DNA of 64,000 nucleotides from the NCBI RefSeq assembly GCF_019049655.1, contig NZ_JAFMOX010000063.1, positions 186,001 through 250,000 of the forward strand, given 5' to 3'. The translations under genes were made by a program, and so were the position numbers. This DNA is from Rahnella rivi (lineage in GTDB: Bacteria; Pseudomonadota; Gammaproteobacteria; Enterobacterales; Enterobacteriaceae). Below the pieces are notes generated by a model, which did not search any database, was not told the origin of the DNA, and worked only from the letters and a program-made list of their open reading frames with translations. The first letter of the stretch is position 1. The number at the start of each line of letters is the position of its first letter. Below, piece by piece: positions 9,081 through 17,208 of the stretch.

Positions 9081-9110
9081 TTGACACTCAACCTTCTCTG
9101 TTGAGATAAC
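9081..9110 (+). promoter_or_regulatory. Likely promoter of the VWA/TerD operon with internal dyad
   Basis: TTGACA (9081-9086) is a consensus -35. GATAAC (9105-9110) lies 18 bases further and can serve as -10. Between them CTCAAC (9087-9092) and GTTGAG (9100-9105) form an inverted repeat, a plausible operator. The first gene starts at 9167. Inferred from sequence only. Confidence 0.5.
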
Positions 9111-9166
9111 ACCCTGAAAATAAAAATTGTACATATTTTGACATGACTTATTTCAGGACAAACAAC

Positions 9167-9805
9167 ATGAGAAGATTACCCGTTTACCTTCTGCTCGATA
9201 CGTCAGGCTCCATGACAGGAGAACCGATTGAAGCGGTGAAAAATGGCGTTCAGACGCTGCTTTCCACCCTGCGCCAGGATCCTTATGCTCTTGAAACAGC
9301 CTATGTTTCCGTGATTACCTTCGACTCTTCTGCCAGACAAGCCGTTCCGCTGACCGATCTTCTTAACTTTAAACTTCCGGACCTGGTCGCCAGCGGCACC
9401 ACGGCGCTGGGAGAAGCACTTTCCCTCACCGCTCGCCGTATCAATGATGAAGTTCAGAAAACCACCGCTGAAACCAAAGGGGACTGGCGACCGCTGGTCT
9501 TCATCATGACCGATGGCTCACCGACCGATGACTGGCGCAAAGGTGTCAGTGATTTCAAAGCGGCCAGAACCGGCGTAGTGGTAGCCTGCGCAGCCGGGCA
9601 TTCGGCTGAAACCAAGGTTTTGCAGGAGATCACCGAAATCGTACTCCAGCTCGATACCGCCGATTCCACCTCGATCAAAGCCTTCTTTAAGTGGGTATCT
9701 GCCAGTATTTCAGTGGGCAGCCAGAAAGTGGAATCCGGCAAGAAAGAGGTTATCGGGCTGGACGACTTACCCCCACCACCACCGGAAGTTAACGTCGTTT
9801 TGTAG
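9167..9805 (+). CDS. VWA domain protein, TerY-like (copy 1)
   Basis: A 212-residue von Willebrand A domain. The metal-binding MIDAS motif is complete: DTSGSM near the N-terminus, a central Thr in GTTALGEAL and TDGSPTDDW in the second half. An ATG at 9143 is also in frame, but the start at 9167 gives MRRLPVYLLLDTSGSM, which matches the two paralogues downstream, and follows CAGGACA. The C-terminus ends in a conserved tail DLPPPPPEVNVVL, shared with copy 2. TerY-like VWA proteins are cytoplasmic; in the TerY-P systems described by comparative genomics they act with a kinase and a PP2C phosphatase. First gene of the cluster. Confidence 0.88.
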   Translation: MRRLPVYLLLDTSGSMTGEPIEAVKNGVQTLLSTLRQDPYALETAYVSVITFDSSARQAVPLTDLLNFKLPDLVASGTTALGEALSLTARRINDEVQKTTAETKGDWRPLVFIMTDGSPTDDWRKGVSDFKAARTGVVVACAAGHSAETKVLQEITEIVLQLDTADSTSIKAFFKWVSASISVGSQKVESGKKEVIGLDDLPPPPPEVNVVL

Positions 9806-9824
9806 AAATAATCAGGAGGTTTCT

Positions 9825-10466
9825 ATGACAGTCAGTTTGAGCAAAGGACAAGGCGTAAGCCTGAAAAAAAATGAGCACGACTTATCCTCAGTCACCATTG
9901 GTTTAGGCTGGGATATCAACGAAGAGAAAAAGGGATTTTTGGGCGGATTGCTGGGTAAAAAAGACCCTGAGTATGATCTCGATGTGGTGGCGTTTCTGTG
10001 TAATGCACAGGGCAAAGTCACCGATCTGGGGAAAACTGAAAACGGCAAACCGACGCTGGTCGATGGCGATATCATTTTCTTCAACAGCATGCGCCACAAG
10101 TCCGGCCAAATCTGGCTGACCGGAGACAACCGAACCGGTGCAGGCGACGGTGATGACGAGCAGATCATCGTTAAACTGAACACCCTGGATCCTAAGTACG
10201 ACAAAATTGTGTTTATCGTGCAGATTTACAACGGCGTCCAGCTGAACCAGCATTTCGGCAAAGTGAAGAATGCGTTCATCCGCGCCGTCGACGCCAAAAA
10301 CATCGAAATGGCCCGCTTTGACCTTTCAGGGGGAGCCGCCTTTACAGGACGTCGGTCAATGCTTTTCGCTGAACTGGTGCGCGAGAGCAACGGCTGGAAA
10401 CTGACTGCGGTCGGAGAACCTTCTGATTCGGATACTTTTGTCTCACATCTGAAGGGCTATATGTAA
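9825..10466 (+). CDS. TerD family protein
   Basis: A 213-residue TerD-domain protein beginning MTVSLSKGQGVSLKK, as TerD/TerE proteins do. It carries the acidic Ca2+-binding pattern DLDVVAFLCN and DGDIIFFNSM followed by the loop GDGDDEQIIVKL. TerD proteins bind calcium and are linked to tellurite resistance, phage inhibition and colicin resistance; the biochemical role is unsettled. A strong AGGAGG site sits 6 bases before the ATG. It lies between two TerY-like VWA genes and is separated from the next by one base, so translation is coupled. TerA, TerB, TerC and TerZ are absent, so this is not a classical tellurite operon. Confidence 0.9.
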   Translation: MTVSLSKGQGVSLKKNEHDLSSVTIGLGWDINEEKKGFLGGLLGKKDPEYDLDVVAFLCNAQGKVTDLGKTENGKPTLVDGDIIFFNSMRHKSGQIWLTGDNRTGAGDGDDEQIIVKLNTLDPKYDKIVFIVQIYNGVQLNQHFGKVKNAFIRAVDAKNIEMARFDLSGGAAFTGRRSMLFAELVRESNGWKLTAVGEPSDSDTFVSHLKGYM

Positions 10467-10467
10467 T

Positions 10468-11106
10468 ATGAGAAGGCTCCCCGTTTATCTGCTGATCGAT
10501 ACCTCCGGCTCAATGCGTGGTGAATCTATTCACGCGGTTAACGTCGGAATTCAGGCGATGTTGAGCGCGCTGCGTCAGGATCCTTATGCGCTGGAAAGTG
10601 CACATATCTCCATCATTACCTATGACAATGAGGCGCGTGAGTTCATACCGCTCACTGCACTGGAGGACTTTCAGTTCACTGATATTGTGGTTCCTGCCGC
10701 GGGCGGTACCTTCACGGGAGCCGCGCTGGAATGCCTGATTCAGTGCGTAGACCGCGATATCAAACGTTCAGAGGGTGATCAAAAAGGCGACTGGCGTCCT
10801 TTGGTCTTTCTGATGACCGACGGCACGCCTTCTGATGCGTGGGCCTATGGTGAAGCGATTAAAGAGATAAAAAAACGCACGTTTGGTTCCATTATCGCGT
10901 GCGCGGTGGGTCCAAAAGCCAGACATGAGCCTTTGAAACAATTGACCTCTCAGATTGTGGCGCTGGAGACGCTGGATTCCACCGCCTTCTCCGGTTTCTT
11001 CAAATGGGTATCGGCCAGCGTGGCTTCCGGTAGCAGCAGCGCTGGCGTCAGCACTGGTACGGATAATCTCCCGCCTCCCCCACCTGAGATTCAGCTGGTT
11101 CTGTAG
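10468..11106 (+). CDS. VWA domain protein, TerY-like (copy 2)
   Basis: A 212-residue paralogue of copy 1, with MIDAS residues LIDTSGSM, GGTFTGAAL and TDGTPSDAW, and the same C-terminal tail DNLPPPPPEIQLVL. The start MRRLPVYLLIDTSG is fixed by alignment with copy 1 and by its position one base after the TerD stop. Five consecutive prolines near the C-terminus would be expected to need EF-P during translation. The gene ends just before a strong terminator hairpin, so it closes the first transcription unit of the cluster. Presence of two near-equal VWA copies around a TerD gene suggests a hetero-assembly; that is inference. Confidence 0.88.
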   Translation: MRRLPVYLLIDTSGSMRGESIHAVNVGIQAMLSALRQDPYALESAHISIITYDNEAREFIPLTALEDFQFTDIVVPAAGGTFTGAALECLIQCVDRDIKRSEGDQKGDWRPLVFLMTDGTPSDAWAYGEAIKEIKKRTFGSIIACAVGPKARHEPLKQLTSQIVALETLDSTAFSGFFKWVSASVASGSSSAGVSTGTDNLPPPPPEIQLVL

Positions 11107-11112
11107 TCCGAT

Positions 11113-11148
11113 GGCAAAGTGCAGACATTCTGTACTTTGCCTTTTTTT
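11113..11148 (+). terminator. Rho-independent terminator inside the TerY-P cluster
   Basis: GGCAAAGTGCAG and CTGTACTTTGCC form a 12-bp stem (one G-U pair) with loop ACATT, followed by seven T. It separates VWA1-TerD-VWA2 from VWA3-PP2C-kinase. Partial read-through or a separate promoter must drive the second half. Confidence 0.8.
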
Positions 11149-11202
11149 ATCGCTTCCTCAGGCGCGGCAACTTGTGTGTCCGTGCCGGAAAAGGATGTTG
11201 CT

Positions 11203-12243
11203 ATGAGAAGACTGCCCATTTTCTTCATCCTCGACTGCTCTGAGTCCATGGTCGGAGAAAATCTGAAAAAAATGAATGACGGTCTGCAGATGATCGTCAA
11301 CGACCTGAAAAAAGATCCCCACGCCCTCGAAACTGCCTGGGTATCCGTCATTGCCTTCGCAGGTGTGGCAAAAACCATTGTTCCGCTGGTGGAGGCAGCA
11401 TCATTTTATCCCCCTCGTTTGCCCGTAGGCGGGGGTACCAGCCTCGGCAGCGCGCTGCGAGAACTGACGCGCCAGATTGACAGCCAGGTTCGAAAAACCA
11501 CCCAGGAACGTAAAGGCGACTGGAAACCGGTGGTGTATCTGCTCACTGATGGCAGACCAACTGATGATGTGACCCCTGAAATCAAACGCTGGAATGAGCA
11601 CTATGCCCGAAAGGTCAACCTCATCGCCATTGGCCTCGGGCCTTCGGCTGATCTGAACGTGCTTCAACAGCTCACTGAAAATGTCCTGTTATTTACCGAT
11701 GCCCGTGAAGGCGATTTCACCCAGTTTATCAAGTGGATCACGGCATCCGTTTCCGCGCACAGCCGCAGCGTGGGTGAAGAGGCGCCGCCTCTGCTGAACA
11801 ACACGGATTATATTGTCCGGCTGGCGAAAGATGATGTGGCGAGAGCCTATGATGAAAACTGCGTCACGCTGACCGGCCGTTGCAGCCGCTCCCGCCGCCC
11901 TTATCTCATGAAATATGAACGCCCGGACATCAATCTCTCCACCCTCAATTTCAAACTGAACATCAACAGCTTTAATCTCGCCGGATGCTTCCCGATTGAT
12001 GAGGATTATTTTGAATGGAGCGATGAAACCGCGTCTTCGCTACAGGTCAATACCAGCGAACTGAATGGCGTTCCGGGCTGCCCGCACTGCGGGAACTCCA
12101 GCGCGTTTGCCGCCTGTAGCTGCGGGAAATTGCTGTGTATCAACGGTCCCGATGATGTGATCTGTCCGTGGTGTGCCAAAGCGCTTTCATTCAGTGACGA
12201 TAACGGACACTGTGATTTTGATGTTAACCGGGGCAGAGGCTGA
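11203..12243 (+). CDS. TerY-type VWA protein with C-terminal zinc ribbon (copy 3)
   Basis: About 346 residues. The N-terminal 210 are a VWA domain with a variant MIDAS (DCSESM instead of DTSGSM, GGGTSLGSAL, TDGRPTDD). The C-terminal part holds Cys-rich pairs CPHC, CSCG and CPWC, a zinc ribbon known as the TerY-C domain. The polyproline tail of copies 1 and 2 is missing. An upstream ATG (11119) would put the terminator hairpin inside the gene, so MRRLPIFFILDCSES at 11203, preceded by AAGGATG, is used. Its stop overlaps the PP2C gene by ATGA. VWA + PP2C + kinase is the TerY-P triad of Anantharaman, Iyer and Aravind. Confidence 0.88.
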   Translation: MRRLPIFFILDCSESMVGENLKKMNDGLQMIVNDLKKDPHALETAWVSVIAFAGVAKTIVPLVEAASFYPPRLPVGGGTSLGSALRELTRQIDSQVRKTTQERKGDWKPVVYLLTDGRPTDDVTPEIKRWNEHYARKVNLIAIGLGPSADLNVLQQLTENVLLFTDAREGDFTQFIKWITASVSAHSRSVGEEAPPLLNNTDYIVRLAKDDVARAYDENCVTLTGRCSRSRRPYLMKYERPDINLSTLNFKLNINSFNLAGCFPIDEDYFEWSDETASSLQVNTSELNGVPGCPHCGNSSAFAACSCGKLLCINGPDDVICPWCAKALSFSDDNGHCDFDVNRGRG

Positions 12244-13877
12244 TGGAGATCAATGCCAATTTACATCAGAAAGTGCTGTCACAAATCATTGAGACTCACG
12301 CACTGACATTGTCAGACGCGCGGCGCGTGGCGCTGTGCGAGGATGCAGAACTGCAGGCGGCATTTGAGCATTTCGTGAGTCTGGTGAGTGAGAAAGCGCA
12401 AAGGGATCACTCAGCGCATGAACCCTCAGTCATGGAAGACGAAATGAGAGAGATGCCAGAGGTGACACAACCACTGGAACAGGAGCCCGCCAGCGATATC
12501 CTTTCATCGCCTGAACCGGAACTTCCTCCGACAGAAGAGACAAAAACCGCTTCGCCGGTGTCCGTCCCTGAAGAAACGTGGAAACAGGCGCCTTTTCCGT
12601 CGTTCGATCAGGAAGAAAACCCGCCGCCCGTGACGGCTAAACCGGTATTAAAACCCGGTCAGGTGCCTTCGGATGCCGACAGGCTAACAGTGACGCCGGT
12701 GTTATCTGCGGTATCGGTGGCGAGAATTAACATTGCGAATGCCCGCGCCGGGTCACTTTTCCATTCTGAAATTGACATCACCTTGGATAACGGCGAAAAA
12801 GCCACGATTCAGGATGTCTCTTTTTCACAAGATATCGGGCTTACCTTCGATCCCCTGACGTCTTCGCTTCAGGGCACACCAGCCGCCAGTGGTGACCACG
12901 AGATTATCGTCACCTGGTCCGCCGGCGATGCCCAATCTCATGCTCAAAAGGTGTTATTTATTGTGAACCCGGATCCGCGCAGTCTCTGGAAAATCATCGA
13001 TCCGCCGGCTGACGATAAATATTTCAAAGCCAATGTGGATCATCATCAGCTGGACGACAACGGTATCCGCATCGCCGCCGCCAGCCGACGCGGACGTTCG
13101 CATGAGCATGTCGGATCTTTTCGTGATGATGATTTTTTCATCTCCCACTGTGCAGACCCTGGCTGGAGCATCATGCTGGTCGCCGACGGGGCGGGCAGCG
13201 CGAAGAATTCCCGCGAGGGCTCACGCATTGTCACCGAAACCGTGGGCAAACAGTTGACACAGTATCTCGGGGGGGAGCGTGGCCGCGAGTTAAAAGAACG
13301 GGTGCTGAACTGGAGCGCTGAGGATCAGCAGGTCATTGGCGCTGACTTCATTAAACAGTTTCATCAGGCCTCGAAAATGGCCGTCAATAACATCAACAAT
13401 GCCTCTATTTCGACAGAGGAACCCGTGAAATCCTACTCCACCACTCTGCTGGCGACGGTGACACTCAGAACAGGTGCCGAACTTTTTGCCGCCTCTTTCT
13501 GGATGGGTGATGGCGCGATCGCAGCTTATGGCCCGGCGGGAAAAGTCCGTGTTCTGGGTACACCCGACAGCGGTGAATATGCCGGGCAAACGCGGTTCCT
13601 CGACCTGGAAGCGTTACAGGATGCTGAATTCAGTAAACGTATCCGCATCGGTAAGTGGCCGGACATCTCACATTTGATCCTGATGACCGACGGTATTTCC
13701 GACCCCTATTTTGAAACCGATAATGGGTTGCTGAAAGCCGAAAAATGGGATGCGCTGATCGCTGAAATCGCACCGTCATTGGACGGGACAGGCAATACGG
13801 CGGAGCAGCTGGCTGAATGGCTGAACTTCTTTTCTCCCGGCAACCACGATGACCGCACGATCATTGTTTACTGGTGA
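12243..13877 (+). CDS. PP2C-type protein phosphatase of the TerY-P triad
   Basis: 544 residues in three parts. Residues 1-150 are a Glu/Pro-rich region likely to be disordered. Residues about 155-245 look like an Ig/cadherin-like beta domain (INIANARAGSLFHSEID ... GTPAASGDHEIIVTW). Residues about 270-544 are a PPM/PP2C phosphatase with the metal-binding motifs VADGAGSAKN, FWMGDGAIA, LMTDGISDPY and the final HDDRTIIVYW. All metal aspartates appear present, so it should be active on phospho-Ser/Thr. It is translationally coupled to the VWA3 gene and followed after 6 bases by the kinase, the presumed opposing enzyme. The Ig-like middle domain is my reading of the pattern and is less sure than the phosphatase. 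Confidence 0.87.
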   Translation: MEINANLHQKVLSQIIETHALTLSDARRVALCEDAELQAAFEHFVSLVSEKAQRDHSAHEPSVMEDEMREMPEVTQPLEQEPASDILSSPEPELPPTEETKTASPVSVPEETWKQAPFPSFDQEENPPPVTAKPVLKPGQVPSDADRLTVTPVLSAVSVARINIANARAGSLFHSEIDITLDNGEKATIQDVSFSQDIGLTFDPLTSSLQGTPAASGDHEIIVTWSAGDAQSHAQKVLFIVNPDPRSLWKIIDPPADDKYFKANVDHHQLDDNGIRIAAASRRGRSHEHVGSFRDDDFFISHCADPGWSIMLVADGAGSAKNSREGSRIVTETVGKQLTQYLGGERGRELKERVLNWSAEDQQVIGADFIKQFHQASKMAVNNINNASISTEEPVKSYSTTLLATVTLRTGAELFAASFWMGDGAIAAYGPAGKVRVLGTPDSGEYAGQTRFLDLEALQDAEFSKRIRIGKWPDISHLILMTDGISDPYFETDNGLLKAEKWDALIAEIAPSLDGTGNTAEQLAEWLNFFSPGNHDDRTIIVYW

Positions 13878-13883
13878 TTAACG

Positions 13884-15383
13884 ATGGCAAATATTATTAC
13901 GTGTACAACCCGGGATGGAAAAACCATCCAGTACGTTGACGAAATTATTGGTTCCGGGTCGATGAAAGACGTGTATTTCTCACCGGATAAATCTTACGTG
14001 GTGGCATTTTATAAGAAGACCCCATCGGCTCAGGCTAAAGAACGCATTGATATGATCACCGGGCGTTACCGGGAGAGCATTTTTGAACAATCAGGCGGTG
14101 ACTACTGGAAAGGCTTATTCTGCTGGCCAACCAGCGTGGTCGAATCTCAGGGCAAAATCGGGGTAGTGGTGCCCACTTATCAGAATCATTTTTTCTTCAA
14201 ATACGGCTCTAAAAATAATGATTTCCTGGGTATTAAAGGCCGTGAAAAAGAGGGTAAATGGTTTGCCAGTGCCAACAATCAGAGCAAGTTTTTGGATCCC
14301 CGCGAGCGAGGGAACATCCTCAATTATCTCAAGGTCTGTCTGCTGCTGACCAGGGCGGTCAGAAGAATGCATGCGGCGGGTTTATGTCACAGCGATCTGA
14401 GTTATAAAAACGTTCTGATTGATCCCGAGCAAGGGCACGCCTGCGTCATTGATATCGACGGGCTGGTTGTGCCAGGGAAATATCCTCCCGACGTAGTGGG
14501 AACGCCAGATTTCATTGCGCCAGAAGTGGTGAAAACCAGCCATCTGGAGAAAGACGATAATCAGAGATTCTTACCCAGCATCTCGACCGATCGTCATGCC
14601 CTTTCGGTACTGATCTACATGTATCTTTTTTACCGCCATCCTTTACGTGGTGGAAAGATCCACGATATGGATGACGAAATGCGCGACGAGTCGCTGTCCA
14701 TGGGTGAAAAAGCGCTGTTCATTGAACACCCGACAGATCACAGTAATGCGGTTAAACTCAGTCAGGTGAGCCCTTCTTCTTTACCCTGGGCGGATCCTCA
14801 GCAAATCCCGTACACCATTATGGGCCCTTACCTTACGCCTTTGTTTGAAAAGGCCTTTATCGACGGCCTGCACGTACCGGCTAAACGCCCGACCGCCGAT
14901 GAATGGGAAACTGCGCTGGTGAAAACAGTGGATCTTATCCAGCCCTGCCTGAACCCCGCCTGCGAGCAGAAATGGTATGTTTTCTCAGGGAAAACCCAGC
15001 CCGTTTGCCCTTACTGCGCGACACCCTTCAAAGGAAAGTTGCCGATCCTGAATTTATACTCTTCCCGCAAGGCAGGCAGTTACCGACCGGACGATCACCG
15101 CCTGATGGTGTGGAGCGGCCAGTCTCTTTTTGCCTGGCACGTTAACCGGCTGATTGCCCCAAACGAAAGAACATCCGACGCGCAAAAAAAACGTGTCGGT
15201 TACTTTGTTTTTCACCATGATCAGTGGTGGCTTGTGAACGAAGGGATAACCGGTCTGATGTCGTTGCCCGACAAAAAGAATATCCCCATCGGTGATAAAA
15301 TCGCCCTGAATGACGGTACTCAGTTTGTTCTCTCTGCCGAAGAGGGCGGAAGACTGGTGGTGGTTCAGTTGGTGTCGGGCTGA
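13884..15383 (+). CDS. Ser/Thr protein kinase of the TerY-P triad with zinc ribbon and FHA-like C-terminus
   Basis: 499 residues. The kinase domain (about 15-345) has a glycine loop IGSGSMKDVYF, the catalytic loop HSDLSYKN (Asp171, Asn176) and a DIDG metal motif near residue 190, then GTPDFIAPEV as activation/APE segment. Next comes a zinc ribbon (CLNPACEQKW ... CPYCATPF). The last 110 residues (e.g. FHHDQWWLVNEG, then IPIGDKIALNDGTQFVL) have the rhythm of an FHA-type phosphopeptide-binding fold. It is the third member of the TerY-P triad and would phosphorylate proteins in opposition to the PP2C. No membrane segment is seen, so it should be cytoplasmic. The FHA-like assignment is by eye. Confidence 0.88.
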   Translation: MANIITCTTRDGKTIQYVDEIIGSGSMKDVYFSPDKSYVVAFYKKTPSAQAKERIDMITGRYRESIFEQSGGDYWKGLFCWPTSVVESQGKIGVVVPTYQNHFFFKYGSKNNDFLGIKGREKEGKWFASANNQSKFLDPRERGNILNYLKVCLLLTRAVRRMHAAGLCHSDLSYKNVLIDPEQGHACVIDIDGLVVPGKYPPDVVGTPDFIAPEVVKTSHLEKDDNQRFLPSISTDRHALSVLIYMYLFYRHPLRGGKIHDMDDEMRDESLSMGEKALFIEHPTDHSNAVKLSQVSPSSLPWADPQQIPYTIMGPYLTPLFEKAFIDGLHVPAKRPTADEWETALVKTVDLIQPCLNPACEQKWYVFSGKTQPVCPYCATPFKGKLPILNLYSSRKAGSYRPDDHRLMVWSGQSLFAWHVNRLIAPNERTSDAQKKRVGYFVFHHDQWWLVNEGITGLMSLPDKKNIPIGDKIALNDGTQFVLSAEEGGRLVVVQLVSG

Positions 15384-15398
15384 GTAAGGTCAATGACG

Positions 15399-15457
15399 CG
15401 GCAGTGAATTGTCTTTCATGCAGAGGGTAAATGAGAGGCTTCACTGCCGTTTTTTTG
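15399..15457 (+). terminator. Terminator between the kinase gene and hipA
   Basis: CGGCAGTGAA (15399-15408) and TTCACTGCCG (15440-15449) are perfect complements with a 31-base loop, followed by eight T. It ends the TerY-P operon; hipA converges from the right. Confidence 0.6.
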
Positions 15458-15486
15458 GTGGGATCATCGCCAGGATTCTGGCGAAG

Positions 15487-16782
15487 TTACGGCAATCGGT
15501 CCGCTTGTCGCTGCAATCCATCGAAGATAGCGCTACTGATTTTTTCGGGAAAATCATCAGGCAACAGAGATTTCACCTCTTCGATCACAGGTCCCGTCTG
15601 TTCTTTCAGCTCCGCCATCATGCGAACGATGTTTTCACCCGGATAATCCACGCGTTGAGCCATTGAGACAAAATGCCGCGGGAGAATTCTACTCCAGTGA
15701 AAATGCCGGTTACTGCCTTGCAAGGCCATTGCCATCTTCGCTTTTTTCGCCGGGATACCCAGCGGATGCATCAGAGGATATGCCGACATAACATCATAAA
15801 GTGGCGTCATCCGGTAAGCACTGCCCGGCTCAATGTAGAGGCTGAAATTCTTGGCATGGCCGTCAATGGCCGCCAGCATCCAGAACAGGATCTGGCTTTT
15901 AAAGAAGGTGTCGCGATCTTTTGCCACCTGCTGAGAACCGAGCAACAGCTTCATTGCCGATGCAATACCGGGTCCACCGTCCGACTCATATTTGAGCGCA
16001 GGCGCGACACCCAGTGCCTGACAAAAATCCTCCTGCGGCAAACGCATCAACCATGACGCATCCTGCGACCAGCGGCGGTCGAACCTTTCAACGATAAGTA
16101 CCTTTTGGGCGCCGAAACGCGCAATCTCTGCACGCGCCACCGGAAATCCAAATTTTTCGGCAATCTTCAGGCACAACCATTCATTTTCAACGCTCTCACT
16201 CAAATCGATACCATTGTTAGCGATATATCCGATGGGCAGTTTAAGAATATGGCTGGTCGGTGTACTCCCCTGAGGGCGATGCCACTGGTTGCGATACCAC
16301 AACAACGCAGTTTTCTCCTGAGCTCCGGCAATGGAAATACGGAAATCGTCGATTTCGGCCCCCATGCCTAACGGAGCTTCTTTATAGCCCTTTAGCAGTT
16401 GCTCGATCTCTGTATCACTCAAAGGCTGGGCATGGATTTCAGTCACCGGCGAAACCGGTTCACCTTCCGGATACAACTGGATTGCACCCACACAATCACT
16501 GCCGATTCGGGAGAGGAGATCAAAGGGTTGCCTGGTGGGGATATGAAAACGTGCCTGAATTCGATTTCGGATGTGTTCGTTGTCGGGGAGAAGATTATCA
16601 AAAAAGTTGTACACCACAGAACCACGGAATTTGGCTACCTGCAGCGGCAATGAAAGTGAAATAGCACGAGAGCCGGCACGTTCCAGCCAGCTTTCATGAT
16701 AGACAAATGACATTTCCCCGCCGCCTGCTTTTTCTAACGTACCCACAATGATGCCGTTCAACGCGAGCGTTAACTTATCCAT
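15487..16782 (-). CDS. hipA: HipA toxin, Ser/Thr kinase
   Basis: 431 residues, close to E. coli HipA (440). The autophosphorylation loop FRISIAGAQEKTALL places Ser150 at the same number as in E. coli. The catalytic motif AAIDGHAKNFS (Asp307) and the metal motif PLYDVMS (Asp330) are intact. E. coli HipA phosphorylates glutamyl-tRNA synthetase GltX at Ser239, halting translation and causing persistence. Nothing here looks inactivating. hipA starts 3 bases after the hipB stop, the usual order of a HipBA operon. On a plasmid it may also act as a stabilisation module; that is inference. Confidence 0.93.
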   Translation of the reverse strand: MDKLTLALNGIIVGTLEKAGGGEMSFVYHESWLERAGSRAISLSLPLQVAKFRGSVVYNFFDNLLPDNEHIRNRIQARFHIPTRQPFDLLSRIGSDCVGAIQLYPEGEPVSPVTEIHAQPLSDTEIEQLLKGYKEAPLGMGAEIDDFRISIAGAQEKTALLWYRNQWHRPQGSTPTSHILKLPIGYIANNGIDLSESVENEWLCLKIAEKFGFPVARAEIARFGAQKVLIVERFDRRWSQDASWLMRLPQEDFCQALGVAPALKYESDGGPGIASAMKLLLGSQQVAKDRDTFFKSQILFWMLAAIDGHAKNFSLYIEPGSAYRMTPLYDVMSAYPLMHPLGIPAKKAKMAMALQGSNRHFHWSRILPRHFVSMAQRVDYPGENIVRMMAELKEQTGPVIEEVKSLLPDDFPEKISSAIFDGLQRQADRLP

Positions 16783-16785
16783 GTA

Positions 16786-17037
16786 TCACCACTCCTGATC
16801 CCAGGTCGTTTTATCCTGTGGATTACTGTTCCTTGGTGTTATTTGCAGTTCCAAATCCAGCGCTGCTAATAATTTAAACAGAGTTTCCAGCCGGGTACCG
16901 TCCGGGTAGTTTTCAAATTCTGAAACGGTAGATTGCTTAAGTCCTATCGTTTCTGCTGTTTTACTCTGGCTCAGTTTACGCTTTTTGCGCTCATTCCGGA
17001 GGGCATTGGCCAACATTTTTGTCGAAGTTATGTTCAT
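16786..17037 (-). CDS. hipB: HipB antitoxin, XRE-type repressor
   Basis: 83 residues with a helix-turn-helix (LSQSKTAETIGLKQSTVSEF) and a short C-terminal tail ending in DQEW; E. coli HipB also ends in a flexible tail with a terminal Trp that enters the toxin. The start is MNITSTKM because a GGAGGAT site precedes it; a longer frame would run through the operators. HipB binds HipA and represses the operon. Four HipB-type operators lie directly upstream. Confidence 0.92.
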   Translation of the reverse strand: MNITSTKMLANALRNERKKRKLSQSKTAETIGLKQSTVSEFENYPDGTRLETLFKLLAALDLELQITPRNSNPQDKTTWDQEW

Positions 17038-17039
17038 TT

Positions 17040-17139
17040 TATCCTCCATGGCGGATTTTTTTAGTATATCCCCTAAAAGGGATAAATCAATTTCTATCCT
17101 CCAGGGCGGATAAAAAATTAATATCCCCTGCAAGGGATA
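17040..17139 (-). promoter_or_regulatory. Four HipB operators (TATCC-N8-GGATA)
   Basis: E. coli HipB binds TATCC-N8-GGATA. Four sites occur: 17040-17057 (last base T instead of A), 17067-17084, 17095-17112 and 17122-17139. Starts are 27, 28 and 27 bases apart. The first overlaps the hipB ribosome site, so bound HipB could also hide it. The array also lies upstream of the GntR gene at 17209. Confidence 0.9.
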
Positions 17140-17208
17140 GAAGTCATCAATTGCCCTCCCCGCCGCCGCATGTTCAAATATCGTTTTTGCGATCTCACAG
17201 AAGCGCCG

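Noticed and set aside
9825..10466. Tellurite resistance operon
   Set aside because: Only TerD- and TerY-type proteins are present; TerA, TerB, TerC and TerZ are absent, so the name would mislead.
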